From: Oceanobacillus neutriphilus
GTDB taxonomy: Bacteria > Bacillota > Bacilli > Bacillales > Amphibacillaceae
Direction: 5' to 3'
Assembly (NCBI RefSeq): GCF_014645515.1
Contig: NZ_BMLW01000001.1
Location: 62,001-126,000 of the forward strand
DNA length: 64,000 bases
Below are positions 1-11,469 of this stretch, piece after piece; position 1 is the stretch's first letter; every line of letters starts with the position of its first letter. The notes below the pieces were generated by a model. That model was not told where the DNA came from. It saw nothing but the letters and a program-made list of their open reading frames with translations, and did not search any database. The position numbers and the translations under genes are program-made.

Positions 1-60
1 ACAGCAGGAGTCCGATTGAATCGCGGTTAGTTCTTTCTTAATATCTGATGCGAAGGACAT
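1..60 (-). CDS. whiA: WhiA, N-terminal 20 residues only (runs off the window)
   Basis: The ATG at position 60 opens a frame beginning MSFASDIKKELTAIQ, which matches the start of the WhiA family of DNA-binding proteins (division and chromosome-segregation factor in Bacillus, sporulation regulator in actinomycetes). An AAGGAG-type ribosome binding site lies just upstream. It follows glmR by 60 bp on the same strand, the conserved rapZ-glmR-whiA order. Only the N-terminus is visible. Confidence 0.85.
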   Translation of the reverse strand, partial: MSFASDIKKELTAIQSDSCC

Positions 61-120
61 AGTATCACACTCCTTCCCTTTTGACACGTACATAGAGTGA
101 AACTTCATTCCGTGATAAAA

Positions 121-1071
121 TTATAAAAATTTATAAAGCATTTCAGCAATTTTATCATTATTATGACGAAGTGTTCCATCTTTATGCTTTACAACAATAT
201 TTCCTGCAACAACCTGAACATTCATGGCTTTTAAACGGTCAATATCCGCTTCTACCGGGAATGCTCTCTCTTCTTTATAAATCTCCTGTGTTTGTGCATC
301 TATTGGCTGATTATGAACAATAACATAATCGACACAAGCGTCACCAACATGGTCATGAATAGCCTGAACATGATCTGCCGCAGAATATCCCGTTGTTTCT
401 CCATATTGTGTCATGATATTACAAACATAGACTTTTTTTGCTTTCGCGTTGTGTAATGCTTCCTTCACCTCTGGAACAATTAAATTCGGCATGATGGAAG
501 TATATAGGCTGCCTGGAGATATAACAATCAAATCAGCTTTTTCAATGGATTCAACAGCATTGGGCAATGGATGCAGCGGCTGCGGTTCTAAGAAAATACG
601 TTTAATCCGTTTCCCGGACAGAGGAATATTTGATTCGCCATGAATAACTTCACCGTCCTCCATAATTGCATGCAAAGACATATTATCATTTGAAATCGGA
701 TATATCTTTCCTTTTACATTAAGAACCCGGGAAATTTCTTTTATCCCCTGATTAAAATTACCGGTCATCGATGTCATGGCAGCTAATAATAAATTTCCTA
801 ATGAATGACCAGTCAATCCGTTCCCTTGTTGAAACCGGTGTTGAAAAAGCTCTAAAAGCATAGGTTCTGCATCAGATAGAGCAGCAATAACGTTCCGGAT
901 ATCCCCCGGCGCAGGTATTTCCATCTCTGAACGGATTCTCCCTGTACTGCCGCCATCATCTGCTACAGTCACAACTGCAGTAAGCTCCACCGGTAAATCC
1001 TTCAATCCACGCAGTAAAACCGGCATCCCTGTTCCTCCGCCAATAGCCGTTATTTTGGGAACATTGCTCAT
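121..1071 (-). CDS. glmR: GlmR/YvcK, UDP-GlcNAc-binding regulator of carbon partitioning to cell wall
   Basis: A 316-residue protein of the YvcK/CofD-like family, full length. Residues 10-17 carry the glycine-rich IGGGTGMP nucleotide-sugar binding loop, followed by a conserved VADDGGSTG segment. In B. subtilis YvcK (GlmR) binds UDP-GlcNAc, stimulates GlmS, and is needed on gluconeogenic carbon sources. Its ATG overlaps the rapZ stop by 4 bp (ATGA), indicating translational coupling in a rapZ-glmR-whiA operon. The assignment is by family and context. Confidence 0.93.
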   Translation of the reverse strand: MSNVPKITAIGGGTGMPVLLRGLKDLPVELTAVVTVADDGGSTGRIRSEMEIPAPGDIRNVIAALSDAEPMLLELFQHRFQQGNGLTGHSLGNLLLAAMTSMTGNFNQGIKEISRVLNVKGKIYPISNDNMSLHAIMEDGEVIHGESNIPLSGKRIKRIFLEPQPLHPLPNAVESIEKADLIVISPGSLYTSIMPNLIVPEVKEALHNAKAKKVYVCNIMTQYGETTGYSAADHVQAIHDHVGDACVDYVIVHNQPIDAQTQEIYKEERAFPVEADIDRLKAMNVQVVAGNIVVKHKDGTLRHNNDKIAEMLYKFL

Positions 1072-1955
1072 GATGATTTAGCCTTTCTCTTTTCAATATC
1101 CCGATGGCTGACATGTGTAATATAATCATCATTGAATTGTTTTGAGAAATACTCAGCTAAAGCTACGGAGCGATGCTGTCCGCCAGTGCATCCAATGGCA
1201 ATGACTAATTGTGATTTTCCTTCTTTTTTATATTGTGGAAACATAAAACGGAATAAATCATTTAATTTATCCGTAAATAGCTGCGTATCTGTCCATTTAA
1301 ATACGTAAGAAGAAACTTCCTGATTTAATCCTGTTAAAGGCTGAAGCGCAGACACGTAATGTGGATTCGGCAAAAAACGTACATCAAAAACTAAATCCGC
1401 ATCAATTGGAATTCCATATTTAAATCCAAAAGATACGAAATGAACAGAAAATACTTCCTGCTTTTCTTCCTTATATAATTGAACAATCTTTTCGCGTAAA
1501 TCTCTCGGCTTCAGATTCGATGTATCAATAATTCTTTGAGAACGTCCCCGTAATTCATCAATAATTATCCTCTCCTGATGAATTCCGTTTAAAGGGAGCC
1601 CGCCGACAGCTAATGGATGAGAGCGTCTTGTCTCTTTATATCTTGTAACTAAAGTTTCATCAGCTGCATCTAAAAATAGAATATGACTTTGAATCCATGG
1701 TGTATGGCTAATTGCGTCTAGTGCCTTGTATAAGGAATCAAAAAATTCTCTTCCCCTTAAATCCATGACAAGGGCCACTTTCTGAATTGTATTAGAAGCA
1801 TCCTTCATCAATTCTAAAAACTTTGGAAGAAGTGCAGGAGGTAAATTATCTACACAATAATAACCTAAATCCTCAAAGCTTTGTACCGCAACTGTTTTTC
1901 CGGCTCCTGACATTCCAGTAATAATAACGAGCTTTGTTTCTTTTTCTTGATTCAC
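1068..1955 (-). CDS. rapZ: RapZ/YvcJ nucleotide-binding protein
   Basis: A P-loop protein with Walker A GMSGAGKT at residues 14-21 and the C-terminal [10 protein letters not shown] motif of the RapZ family. B. subtilis YvcJ hydrolyses nucleotides and affects competence; E. coli RapZ controls GlmZ RNA decay and glmS. I place the start at a GTG preceded by AAAGGGGAG, giving 295 residues, the usual family length. The frame stays open 35 codons further upstream, but that Gly/Pro-rich extension has no ribosome binding site and lies outside the family domain. First gene of the operon with glmR and whiA. Confidence 0.92.
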   Translation of the reverse strand: MNQEKETKLVIITGMSGAGKTVAVQSFEDLGYYCVDNLPPALLPKFLELMKDASNTIQKVALVMDLRGREFFDSLYKALDAISHTPWIQSHILFLDAADETLVTRYKETRRSHPLAVGGLPLNGIHQERIIIDELRGRSQRIIDTSNLKPRDLREKIVQLYKEEKQEVFSVHFVSFGFKYGIPIDADLVFDVRFLPNPHYVSALQPLTGLNQEVSSYVFKWTDTQLFTDKLNDLFRFMFPQYKKEGKSQLVIAIGCTGGQHRSVALAEYFSKQFNDDYITHVSHRDIEKRKAKSS

Positions 1956-2122
1956 TGAACTCTCCCCTTTCAAACCTCTTCCGACACCACTTATGTTTCC
2001 GGTGGGACGGATAATCGCAGATGTTTCTGTTGGGACGAGTAGTCCCGGCCCCGGCCCCAAATCCTGGACATTTAAGCTCTTAACCGGCCAATCTTATTAC
2101 TATACCTATTGTATCTTACTTC

Positions 2123-2151
2123 ATTATATTAGAAAACCTGGTATTCGCCAA
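2123..2151 (-). promoter_or_regulatory. SigA-type promoter of rapZ-glmR-whiA
   Basis: Reading the minus strand, TTGGCG is followed after 17 bp by a perfect TATAAT. Transcription would start near 2116, leaving a leader of about 160 nt before rapZ. Confidence 0.6.
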
Positions 2152-2205
2152 GAATTCGGTTGAATGCTGCTTGTGTTTATACAAACAAAAAAATACTCTT
2201 TATTT

Positions 2206-2241
2206 TAATCCAAAAAAATGGACAGGTGAGTCACCTGTCCC
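2206..2241 (-). terminator. Intrinsic terminator downstream of trxB
   Basis: GGACAGGTGA and TCACCTGTCC form a perfect 10-bp stem with one central base. On the minus strand it is followed by A and seven Ts. It lies about 210 nt beyond the trxB stop and separates trxB from the rapZ promoter. The rest of the 1956-2452 spacer shows no supported gene. Confidence 0.75.
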
Positions 2242-2452
2242 AAAACTAATCTATCTATTAAAAGGGGGTCAATTAGTTAACCCTATCTTAACTCTTCATT
2301 GTTTCATACGTGTTACAACAAGGTTAAGAAGCAGTTACCGGAGATTAATTTTTTTATACAAATTATACCTTAAGATCGATAGCTCCTATAGATTCGACAA
2401 TTCTCAATAACTTTAGAATTACTTATCACCTAAAATACGACAATTATCTTGT

Positions 2453-3385
<933 letters not shown>

Positions 3386-3513
3386 TCAATACCGCCCCTT
3401 TATCTTTATAATATTCTTATTCCAACGTATAGTGTAATGAAATTAAGATATAACGTCTATCTTTTTGCTCAAGTTCATAATTCCTGAACAGCGACAGGAT
3501 ACTGAACCCTTTT

Positions 3514-4521
3514 TCAATCTTTAAAAGCCCAGGGCCCTTCTTCCTTTGATAACTTAGGGTGCCGTCTCAAACCCTCTTCCCATAATCGCAGCGCTTTACT
3601 GGGATATCCTGAATGATAAGCTGTAACACTATACCACTTATAATAAGATGCTCTTCTTTTAGCTTGCTCCCAGGAAACATTTTGATACCGTTCATATGCT
3701 AAAGAATAATTTTCTGTTTTTGCAAAGACTTCCGCAATCCGCAGCTTTTGCTCCTCATGAATTGGGTAAATATTATCTATGATTTGAATATGCTCCAAAT
3801 AATTTGAATCTCCTGTTTCATAATAAAACAGCGCTAAATTTAAATGACTTTGCAAATTATTCGGGTAATCCTCCAGAAGATCTTCTTCAATATGCATAGC
3901 CTCTTCTTTTTTTCCTGTATAGAACAGTGCTTGTGCATAATCATGAACAGCTAACTTCTGTTCCGGAAAAATTTCCATTATCTCCTCAATAAAAGGAATC
4001 GCTTTTTCCCAGTCATCATTTTCTATATGGTAAAAGGCTGTCTCCTGTAAAATGATCAGTTCATCCTCATCCTCCAGAGAAAAGATGTCATCCTCGTCTT
4101 CATCGCCAATTTCTATATAATCAAGGAGCTGGGCAGCATCATCACTAAAATCTCCTTCTGGCTTTTTATCTAAATACATTTGTGCATATTTTTTAGCATC
4201 CTGCAGCAATCCAAGATGCGCATAATTATTTGCAGCTAAATAGTAGCAATCAACATATTCTCCAGTCCGCAAAACCTCTGTCAGCAGTTGATTTGCTTTA
4301 TGATAAGCACCTGTTTCTGTATAAATAATAGATAACTGACATTTATACAGAGGAAAATAGGGTTTGTCTTCTATTGCTTTTTGAATCCATTTAATTGCAA
4401 TATCAAATTTCCTTTTTTTAAATGCCTCTACACCCTTTGTATAGTAAAAGTCGCCTTCAGGAATGAATGGGGTTACGTTATTTGTTTTCTTTTTTGTTTT
4501 ATTTCTATTTCCTTTTAACAT
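3514..4521 (-). CDS. TPR-repeat protein, YvcD-like
   Basis: 335 residues, soluble, rich in helix-turn-helix repeats of TPR type. Clear units start near residue 25 (YTKGVEAFKKRKFDIAIKW) and recur to the C-terminus. An acidic linker at about residues 139-154 (rich in D and E) divides the repeats into two blocks. The first 15 residues are very basic. TPR proteins act as interaction scaffolds; no partner can be named from sequence. Position beside trxB matches yvcD of B. subtilis. A possible extended -10 (TGCTATATT on the minus strand, near 4568-4576) precedes it. Confidence 0.7.
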   Translation of the reverse strand: MLKGNRNKTKKKTNNVTPFIPEGDFYYTKGVEAFKKRKFDIAIKWIQKAIEDKPYFPLYKCQLSIIYTETGAYHKANQLLTEVLRTGEYVDCYYLAANNYAHLGLLQDAKKYAQMYLDKKPEGDFSDDAAQLLDYIEIGDEDEDDIFSLEDEDELIILQETAFYHIENDDWEKAIPFIEEIMEIFPEQKLAVHDYAQALFYTGKKEEAMHIEEDLLEDYPNNLQSHLNLALFYYETGDSNYLEHIQIIDNIYPIHEEQKLRIAEVFAKTENYSLAYERYQNVSWEQAKRRASYYKWYSVTAYHSGYPSKALRLWEEGLRRHPKLSKEEGPWAFKD

Positions 4522-4740
4522 GAATCTCCCCCGTTCTTAAAGACAAGTCGAGAAAAGTATACCATAGAATATAGCAGATTCCCATATTTGTCATGTTAAA
4601 TAGTGAAACTTTTACTTCTGTTTACTGCTCTTGGCAAAGGTCTGTATTTGAAAGGCTGAGCAGCGGATGTCCATGTTATCCGGAGCTTTTCTAATAGATA
4701 AAAATGCTGAAGATAGGAGTGGACAGAATCGACAAAACCG

Positions 4741-4773
4741 AAAAAATAAGACACATGCCAAAGCATGCATCTT
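4741..4773 (-). terminator. Terminator of glpD
   Basis: An 11-bp stem (AAGATGCATGC with GCATGTGTCTT, two G-U pairs) and TTTG loop is followed on the minus strand by ATTTTTT. It lies 18 nt beyond the glpD stop. Confidence 0.75.
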
Positions 4774-4791
4774 ATTCTTATTATTATATTC

Positions 4792-6453
4792 TTATTTATC
4801 TGGATGTGTTGTTTCGTATAATAATTGTTCCAATTCTTTTTTATATGCTGCTGCTTCGTCTTTTGTCCAGCCGAGTTCTTTTTCCATAAATGGAAGTACA
4901 GTATCCATGTGCATTTCTACCCATGGGCGGTTAAAGAATAACGCGCCTGAACGGCGGATAAAGAAGTCAACTGCTTTATAAGCCATTTCTTCATTAATTG
5001 CATATAGTACCTGTGCAAATACTGCCGGTTCAATATTTTCATTTTTAGCCGCTTCTTTATTATCTGTATAAAGTGTGAATACTTTTTCTACATTTGCACC
5101 GTAACGCTGGGTCAGTTCTGCTGCTTCTTTCTCTGTTAAACCAAGGCTCACACCTTCTTTAACCTTTTCTGCTTTGAAATTCTTGAAGCCTTTTGATCCG
5201 CCAACTTCACCGCCGGAAATTGGCAAATGCTTCGTTTGGCTATCTGTATATAAAATGCCTTCTTCTTCTTTTAATTGTTTCACTACCATATTAACAACAT
5301 GTTCACCCATTTTACGGTAGCCTGTTAATTTTCCTCCTGCCATGGAAAGTAAGCCGGAATCAGATTGGAAAATTTCATCTTTACGGGAGATTTCACTTGG
5401 GCTGCTTGCACCCTCTTCAGCAATTAAAGGACGTATTCCAGCCCAGCTGGATTCAACTTTGTCTGCACTGATTCCAACAGAAGGGAACATATAATTAATC
5501 GCATCTAAGATATAATCGCGATCTTTCTCTGTCATTGTCGGATGTGCAATATTTCCTTTATAGTCCGTATCCGTTGTACCTACGTACGTTTTACCATCAC
5601 GCGGAATAGCAAAAACCATCCGTCCGTCCGGTGTATCGAAGTACACTGCCTGTTTAAGCGGGAATACAGATTCATCGAAGACAAGGTGAACACCTTTTGT
5701 TAAATGAAGTGTCTTCCCTTTTTTGGATCCATCTAATTCACGAACATCATCCACCCAAGGACCGCCGGCATTAATAATTTTTTTCGCATAGATTTTATGC
5801 TTTTCTTTACTGATTTGATTTTCTGCTACTACACCGACTACTTTACCATCTTCATAAATGAATTCCACTGCTTTTATATAGTTGACTGCTTTGACACCAT
5901 TTTCAACTGCTTTTTTAAGCACTTCAATCGTTAAGCGTGCATCATCTGTTTTATACTCTACATAATACCCGCCGCCACGAAGCTCCTCTTTTTTAACGAG
6001 TGGCTCACGTTCTAATACTTCAGCCGGCTTCAGCATTTCACGGCGTTCTGATTTTTTAACGCCTGCCAAAAAGTCATATACACGCAAGCCGATATTAGAT
6101 GTAAACGGTCCTAAATTACTTCCTTTATGGAATGGTAAAAGCATCCACTCTGGTGTGGTAACATGCGGACCATTTTCATAAACGACAGCACGTTCTTTCC
6201 CTACCTCTGCAACCATTTTCACTTCAAATTGCTGTAAGTAGCGCAGACCGCCATGTACTAATTTTGTTGAGCGGCTTGATGTACCAGCTGCAAAATCCTG
6301 CATTTCAATAAGTCCGGTTCGCAAGCCTCTTGTAGCGGCATCTAATGAAATTCCTGAACCGGTAATACCTCCACCGACAACTAGTAAATCAAGTTGTTCT
6401 TTTTCTAGTGATTCTAATACTTCTTTACGTCTTTTCCCTGAAAATTCGCTCAT
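4792..6453 (-). CDS. glpD: Aerobic glycerol-3-phosphate dehydrogenase
   Basis: FAD-dependent membrane-associated enzyme that oxidises glycerol-3-phosphate to dihydroxyacetone phosphate and passes electrons to menaquinone. The dinucleotide fold GGGITGSG is at residues 27-34. Start chosen at the ATG preceded by ATAGGAGTGGAG, giving 553 residues, normal for the family; an ATG seven codons upstream overlaps that ribosome binding site and is unlikely. The gene is monocistronic, has its own leader with an attenuator, and belongs with glpK upstream in the same pathway. Confidence 0.95.
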   Translation of the reverse strand: MSEFSGKRRKEVLESLEKEQLDLLVVGGGITGSGISLDAATRGLRTGLIEMQDFAAGTSSRSTKLVHGGLRYLQQFEVKMVAEVGKERAVVYENGPHVTTPEWMLLPFHKGSNLGPFTSNIGLRVYDFLAGVKKSERREMLKPAEVLEREPLVKKEELRGGGYYVEYKTDDARLTIEVLKKAVENGVKAVNYIKAVEFIYEDGKVVGVVAENQISKEKHKIYAKKIINAGGPWVDDVRELDGSKKGKTLHLTKGVHLVFDESVFPLKQAVYFDTPDGRMVFAIPRDGKTYVGTTDTDYKGNIAHPTMTEKDRDYILDAINYMFPSVGISADKVESSWAGIRPLIAEEGASSPSEISRKDEIFQSDSGLLSMAGGKLTGYRKMGEHVVNMVVKQLKEEEGILYTDSQTKHLPISGGEVGGSKGFKNFKAEKVKEGVSLGLTEKEAAELTQRYGANVEKVFTLYTDNKEAAKNENIEPAVFAQVLYAINEEMAYKAVDFFIRRSGALFFNRPWVEMHMDTVLPFMEKELGWTKDEAAAYKKELEQLLYETTHPDK

Positions 6454-6523
6454 AAACTCCACTCCTATAATCATCTATAGTTTCTTATTCCCTATTTAAA
6501 GACGGTTATTCATCCAAAAGCAT

Positions 6524-6558
6524 AAGAAAAAGCAGTTCGTTCTTCTACAGCTTTTCTT
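6524..6558 (-). repeat. Second hairpin in the glpD leader
   Basis: On the minus strand AAGAAAAGCTGT pairs with ACTGCTTTTTCTT across a 9-10-nt loop, between the attenuator and the glpD start. It lacks a proper T tract, so it may be an mRNA-stabilising or processing structure. Function unknown. Confidence 0.4.
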
Positions 6559-6593
6559 TTATATTGCCAATCACAATCTGAATACTCCGGATA

Positions 6594-6654
6594 AATAAAA
6601 AAAGACCACAAGAATACTGATATAATAATATCAGCCTTCCCGCGGTCTCTCCAT
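6594..6654 (-). promoter_or_regulatory. glpD leader attenuator, candidate GlpP antitermination target
   Basis: On the minus strand ATGGAGAG is followed by AGACCGCGG, an inner CTGATAT/ATATCAG hairpin, then TTGTGGTCT and seven Ts. This is an intrinsic terminator inside the untranslated leader about 140 nt before glpD. In B. subtilis GlpP with glycerol-3-phosphate binds the glpD leader mRNA and allows read-through. The glpK leader here repeats the ATGGAGA box immediately before its own terminator, supporting a shared GlpP site. A TATAAT on the minus strand at 6700-6705 is a possible -10; its -35 is poor. Confidence 0.72.
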
Positions 6655-6807
6655 AGCTTCTCCGTCCGTATTTATTAACTTAAATTCATACTAACATATA
6701 TTATACATGCTGTATAGCCTTTTGCTTTTATCCGGGCTTTTTCATTTTCAGGTATCAGATATAATGGTGTAAAAGTAATTGGAAATACGGCTTGAGTATG
6801 CTGTGAG

Positions 6808-7416
6808 TTATGCTAAAATTTCTGCCAGCGATTTGAAAATATAGTAACTGGAAGCAGCTCCCGGATCAATATGACCGACAGATTTTTCCTTCAAGTAAGA
6901 AGCTCTGCCTTTTGTTGCTTTCATCGGTTTTGTGGATTCCATAGCTTCTTTTGCTTTCTTTTCTAAATCTGCTGCATCAATTTCATCCTGTTCTTTCCAC
7001 CAGGTAACAATCGGTGCCCACACATCTACCATTGTTTTTTCTCCAGTGGTTGATTTCCCCCGCTGCTGAACACCTTGTGCTGCAGCATCCAGGCCTGCTG
7101 CAATATCATCCTTGTCTACAGTTTCCTTCCCTTTCACTGCCATCGACAATTTTAGAAAAGCAGTACCGTATAACGGGCCTGATGCTCCTCCTACTTTTGA
7201 CATCAGTGTCATTGCAACATCCTTTAGCATAGCTGAAACATCATCGTACGAGGATTGTTCAAGTTTTTTTACAACCTCCTGAAAGCCTCTTGACATATTA
7301 ATACCATGATCACTGTCTCCAATTGCCTGATCAAGCTCTGTCAGATAAGCTTTATTCTCCTGCATGTACTCATTTGCTTTTACCATCCAGTCCTGAACTG
7401 ATTGTATTGTTAGCAT
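6808..7416 (-). CDS. dhaL: Dihydroxyacetone kinase ADP-binding subunit DhaL
   Basis: DhaL/Dak2 domain protein that holds the nucleotide (ADP in the PTS-dependent type) and phosphorylates dihydroxyacetone bound on DhaK. Metal- and nucleotide-binding acidic residues appear as LDQAIGDSDHG, with Asp29, Asp34 and Asp36. Start chosen at the ATG after AAGGAG (202 residues, normal for DhaL); upstream codons overlap the dhaK 3' end and lack a ribosome binding site. It follows dhaK by 22 bp. The phosphoryl donor DhaM is not encoded nearby. Confidence 0.92.
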   Translation of the reverse strand: MLTIQSVQDWMVKANEYMQENKAYLTELDQAIGDSDHGINMSRGFQEVVKKLEQSSYDDVSAMLKDVAMTLMSKVGGASGPLYGTAFLKLSMAVKGKETVDKDDIAAGLDAAAQGVQQRGKSTTGEKTMVDVWAPIVTWWKEQDEIDAADLEKKAKEAMESTKPMKATKGRASYLKEKSVGHIDPGAASSYYIFKSLAEILA

Positions 7417-7438
7417 ATTTAAAAACTCCTTCCTGAAA

Positions 7439-8431
7439 TTATGCTTTAAAAGCGACAGCTTCACTCGGCTCTGCTAACAGCTCTTTTATTTCCTCGTCAA
7501 CTTTTAACAGCGTGATAGAAAAGCCAGCCATTTCAAGAGATGTCATATATTCGCCGACATATGTCCGATGAATAGAAATCTGTTTTTCCTTCAGCATGTC
7601 ATTAACATGACCATTTACAATAAATAACTCCATTTCTGGCGTAGAACCCATGCCGTTAATTATAACAGCTACCTCGTCACCAGCTGTCAGGCCTGCATCT
7701 TCAATAATATTACTTGTTAATTCATCAGCTATTTCTTTCGCAGAAGCAATCTTTTTCCGTTCCGTCCCTGCTTCTCCATGAATACCGATCCCTAACTCCA
7801 TTTCATCTTCATCTAAATGAAAGCTTGGTTTTCCAGCGTCAGGGACCGTGCATGGAGTCAGAGCCATCCCCATAGAACGTACCTGCTCAATTATCTTTTC
7901 TGCGGCTGCTTTTACCTCATCTAACGAAGCTCCCTGTTCTGCCTTTGCTCCTGCTGCTTTATGAACAAATATAGTGCCGGCAATCCCGCGGCGGCCAATG
8001 GTAAAATCGCTGTCCTTCACAGCAATATCATCATTTACAATTACCTGCTCCACCCGGATTCCTTCCGCCTCTGCTAATTCACCAGCCATTTCAAAGTTTA
8101 AAACATCACCGGTATAATTTTTTACGATTAACAGGACACCATTTCCTTGGTCAACTGCTTTAATAGCTTCAAAAATCTGATCTGGTGTCGGTGAGGTGAA
8201 AACCTCTCCAACAACTGCTGCATCTAACATCCCTTTGCCAACATAGCCGGCATGGGCTGGTTCATGTCCGCTTCCGCCGCCGCTGACCAGGCCGACCTTC
8301 CCCTGTGACAGCTCCTTACGGCGGATAACGTTTGTGCCTTCTACCTGCAACCATTGTTCTTCGTTTGCCAGAGTCATTCCTTTTACCATGTCTTGAATTA
8401 CATTGCTTGGATTATTGATTATCTTTTTCAT
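7439..8431 (-). CDS. dhaK: Dihydroxyacetone kinase substrate-binding subunit DhaK
   Basis: 330 residues, full-length DhaK of the two-subunit type. It has the GGGSGHEPAH motif at 51-60 and the substrate-anchoring histidine at His218 (context GIGIHGEAGTE), the residue that binds dihydroxyacetone covalently as a hemiaminal. With DhaL it makes dihydroxyacetone phosphate, the same product as GlpK plus GlpD. It lies 138 bp downstream of glpK with no terminator between, so it is probably part of a glpK-dhaK-dhaL transcript. Confidence 0.93.
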   Translation of the reverse strand: MKKIINNPSNVIQDMVKGMTLANEEQWLQVEGTNVIRRKELSQGKVGLVSGGGSGHEPAHAGYVGKGMLDAAVVGEVFTSPTPDQIFEAIKAVDQGNGVLLIVKNYTGDVLNFEMAGELAEAEGIRVEQVIVNDDIAVKDSDFTIGRRGIAGTIFVHKAAGAKAEQGASLDEVKAAAEKIIEQVRSMGMALTPCTVPDAGKPSFHLDEDEMELGIGIHGEAGTERKKIASAKEIADELTSNIIEDAGLTAGDEVAVIINGMGSTPEMELFIVNGHVNDMLKEKQISIHRTYVGEYMTSLEMAGFSITLLKVDEEIKELLAEPSEAVAFKA

Positions 8432-8569
8432 TTCTATCCCTCCAGATTTTTAATGAAATGAATCAATCCAGTATCTATGTTAAAAATTCAAATTGATTCC
8501 TAAATTAGCTTCGACTTCTTAACAATATATATAGCTTCCCAAAACACCTTCATCTAATTTTACCAGGTA

Positions 8570-10072
<1,503 letters not shown>

Positions 10073-10220
10073 CTATTCCTCCATTGTGCTTTTTTAAACA
10101 TATAAGGATATTCCACAAGGCTTATCCTCTATTTCTACAACCAAATAATCATACCATGTCAGAATAAGTTTAGAAAAAGATAAAACTTGTGACTTTTACA
10201 TCAAGGAGGAAAATGATAAG

Positions 10221-10289
10221 GAGAAAAGCCCGCAACAAATAGCACCATTCTTATCCTGGTACACGTTTGCGCGGGCTCCTTGTCTCCAT
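10221..10289 (-). promoter_or_regulatory. glpK leader attenuator, candidate GlpP target
   Basis: On the minus strand ATGGAGACAAGG leads into AGCCCGC, a spacer, then GCGGGCT followed by TTTCTCC. The stem can extend through flanking GGAG/CTCC. It sits early in the roughly 230-nt untranslated leader. The ATGGAGA box shared with the glpD leader immediately precedes the terminator stem in both cases, as expected for GlpP-controlled antitermination. Confidence 0.68.
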
Positions 10290-10307
10290 CACGATTAGTT
10301 TAAGTTT

Positions 10308-10336
10308 AGAATAAAACAAATTGAAAACGTTGTCAA
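10308..10336 (-). promoter_or_regulatory. glpK promoter with overlapping CcpA cre site
   Basis: A perfect -35 TTGACA is separated by 17 bp from TATTCT on the minus strand. The sequence TTGAAAACGTTGTCAA (10321-10336) matches 15 of 16 positions of the cre consensus WTGNAARCGNWWWCAW and covers the -35 and most of the spacer. CcpA bound there would block RNA polymerase directly, giving glucose repression of glpK-dhaKL. Confidence 0.78.
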
Positions 10337-10347
10337 TCCATTGAATC

Positions 10348-10373
10348 AACAGCACCTTGGGACCGGTGCTGTT
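10348..10373 (-). terminator. Hairpin after glpP
   Basis: AACAGCACC and GGTGCTGTT form a 9-bp stem directly after the glpP stop. The minus-strand tail is not a T run, while the plus-strand tail is CCTTTT. It probably ends or stabilises the hprK-glpP transcript just upstream of the glpK promoter, but as an intrinsic terminator it is weak on this strand. Confidence 0.45.
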
Positions 10374-10381
10374 CCTTTTAA

Positions 10382-10930
10382 TTATGAAAGATTCCAAAGC
10401 TTGCGGCTTGATGTAGATACAGCTACTGCTCCAGCATCCAGCGCCTGGGTGACTTGATCTTCCTCTTTAATTAACCCGCCGGCAATAATAGGAATATCCG
10501 TTTCACCGGTAATCTCTTCAATTACTTCCGGCACGAGCCCCGGCAGAATCTCCACGTAATCCGGTTCAAATCGATGGATAAGCTTTATACTCTGCTCTAA
10601 TGCAGCACTGTCTAGTATGAAAACACGCTGAATGGCCAGGAGTTTATATTTTTTTGCAGCTGTCACCACATTACCGCGTGTCGTTAATATACCATCAGGT
10701 TTTATTTCCCGATACAGGAATTCCATACCATATTCATCTGCTTTCAGCCCCTGAATTAAATCAAAATGGATAAATACCTTTTTATTTGCCCGGTGACTGT
10801 AATCAATCATACTCTTCAGCTGGACTAATCTTGATTCTAAAATAATAATGTATTCATGGTTACTTTCTAATACCTTCTCAAAATCCTTCATACGCCTTAC
10901 AGCAGGCAGTACACCAGCAGGTAATTGCAT
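10382..10930 (-). CDS. glpP: Glycerol uptake operon antiterminator GlpP
   Basis: 182-residue GlpP-family protein with a TIM-barrel-like fold. Characteristic segments are IHFDLIQGL, a VEILPGLVPEV stretch and the phosphate-binding IIAGGLI near the C-terminus. With glycerol-3-phosphate it binds glp leader RNAs and prevents premature termination. The ATG at 10930 has GAGAGGAG upstream; a TTG immediately before it is less likely. It is the last gene of the hprK-lgt-yvoD-ppaX-yvoF set (15-bp gap to yvoF), not adjacent to a glpF gene as in B. subtilis. Confidence 0.92.
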   Translation of the reverse strand: MQLPAGVLPAVRRMKDFEKVLESNHEYIIILESRLVQLKSMIDYSHRANKKVFIHFDLIQGLKADEYGMEFLYREIKPDGILTTRGNVVTAAKKYKLLAIQRVFILDSAALEQSIKLIHRFEPDYVEILPGLVPEVIEEITGETDIPIIAGGLIKEEDQVTQALDAGAVAVSTSSRKLWNLS

Positions 10931-10945
10931 CAAAGCTTGCTCCTC

Positions 10946-11467
10946 TCAGTCATTATCGGAAATCTTGCGTGATTCCATTTCTTCTTTTGTATAAATAATC
11001 CGCATCGGATTTCCTCCGGCAAAAGCTCCGGCAGGAACATCTTTATGGACAAGTGTTGCGGCTGAAACAATTGCTCCATCACCGATATGCACTCCCGGTA
11101 ATATTGTCGAGTTGGCACCTATCATTACCTCGTTACCGATATGCACCTCACCCAAACGATATTCTGTTATTAAATATTCATGCGCTAAAATCGTTGTATT
11201 ATAACCAATAATACTGTTATTTCCAACGTTAATTTTTTCCGGAAACATGGAATCAGGCATTGCCATTAAAGCAAATGATGTACGGTCGCCTATCTTCATA
11301 CGCAAAAAATGCCGGTACATCCAATTTTTCATTCTTAAAAAAGGAGTATAACGCGCGATCTGAATCACAATAAAATTTTTTACTATTTTAAAAAAAGATA
11401 CCGTACTGTACATCTGCCATAATGAATTAGCTTTATGATGGACTTTATACCTTTCTGTTCTGCGCAT
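10946..11467 (-). CDS. Hexapeptide-repeat acetyltransferase, YvoF-like
   Basis: 173-residue protein of the left-handed beta-helix (maltose/galactoside O-acetyltransferase) family. Hexapeptide repeats such as IGNEVMIGANSTILPGVHIGDGAIVSAATLV occupy the C-terminal two thirds, ending in the family motif AGGNPMRII. Position directly after ppaX (2-bp gap) matches yvoF of B. subtilis. The acceptor substrate is unknown. Confidence 0.82.
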   Translation of the reverse strand: MRRTERYKVHHKANSLWQMYSTVSFFKIVKNFIVIQIARYTPFLRMKNWMYRHFLRMKIGDRTSFALMAMPDSMFPEKINVGNNSIIGYNTTILAHEYLITEYRLGEVHIGNEVMIGANSTILPGVHIGDGAIVSAATLVHKDVPAGAFAGGNPMRIIYTKEEMESRKISDND

Positions 11468-11469
11468 GA

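Noticed and set aside
1956..2060. N-terminal extension of RapZ by 35 residues
   Set aside because: Gly/Pro-rich, no ribosome binding site, and the GTG at 1955 has a good one and gives family length.
2171..2410. 79-codon plus-strand frame between rapZ and trxB
   Set aside because: Contains the trxB terminator and shows no protein-like composition or ribosome binding site.
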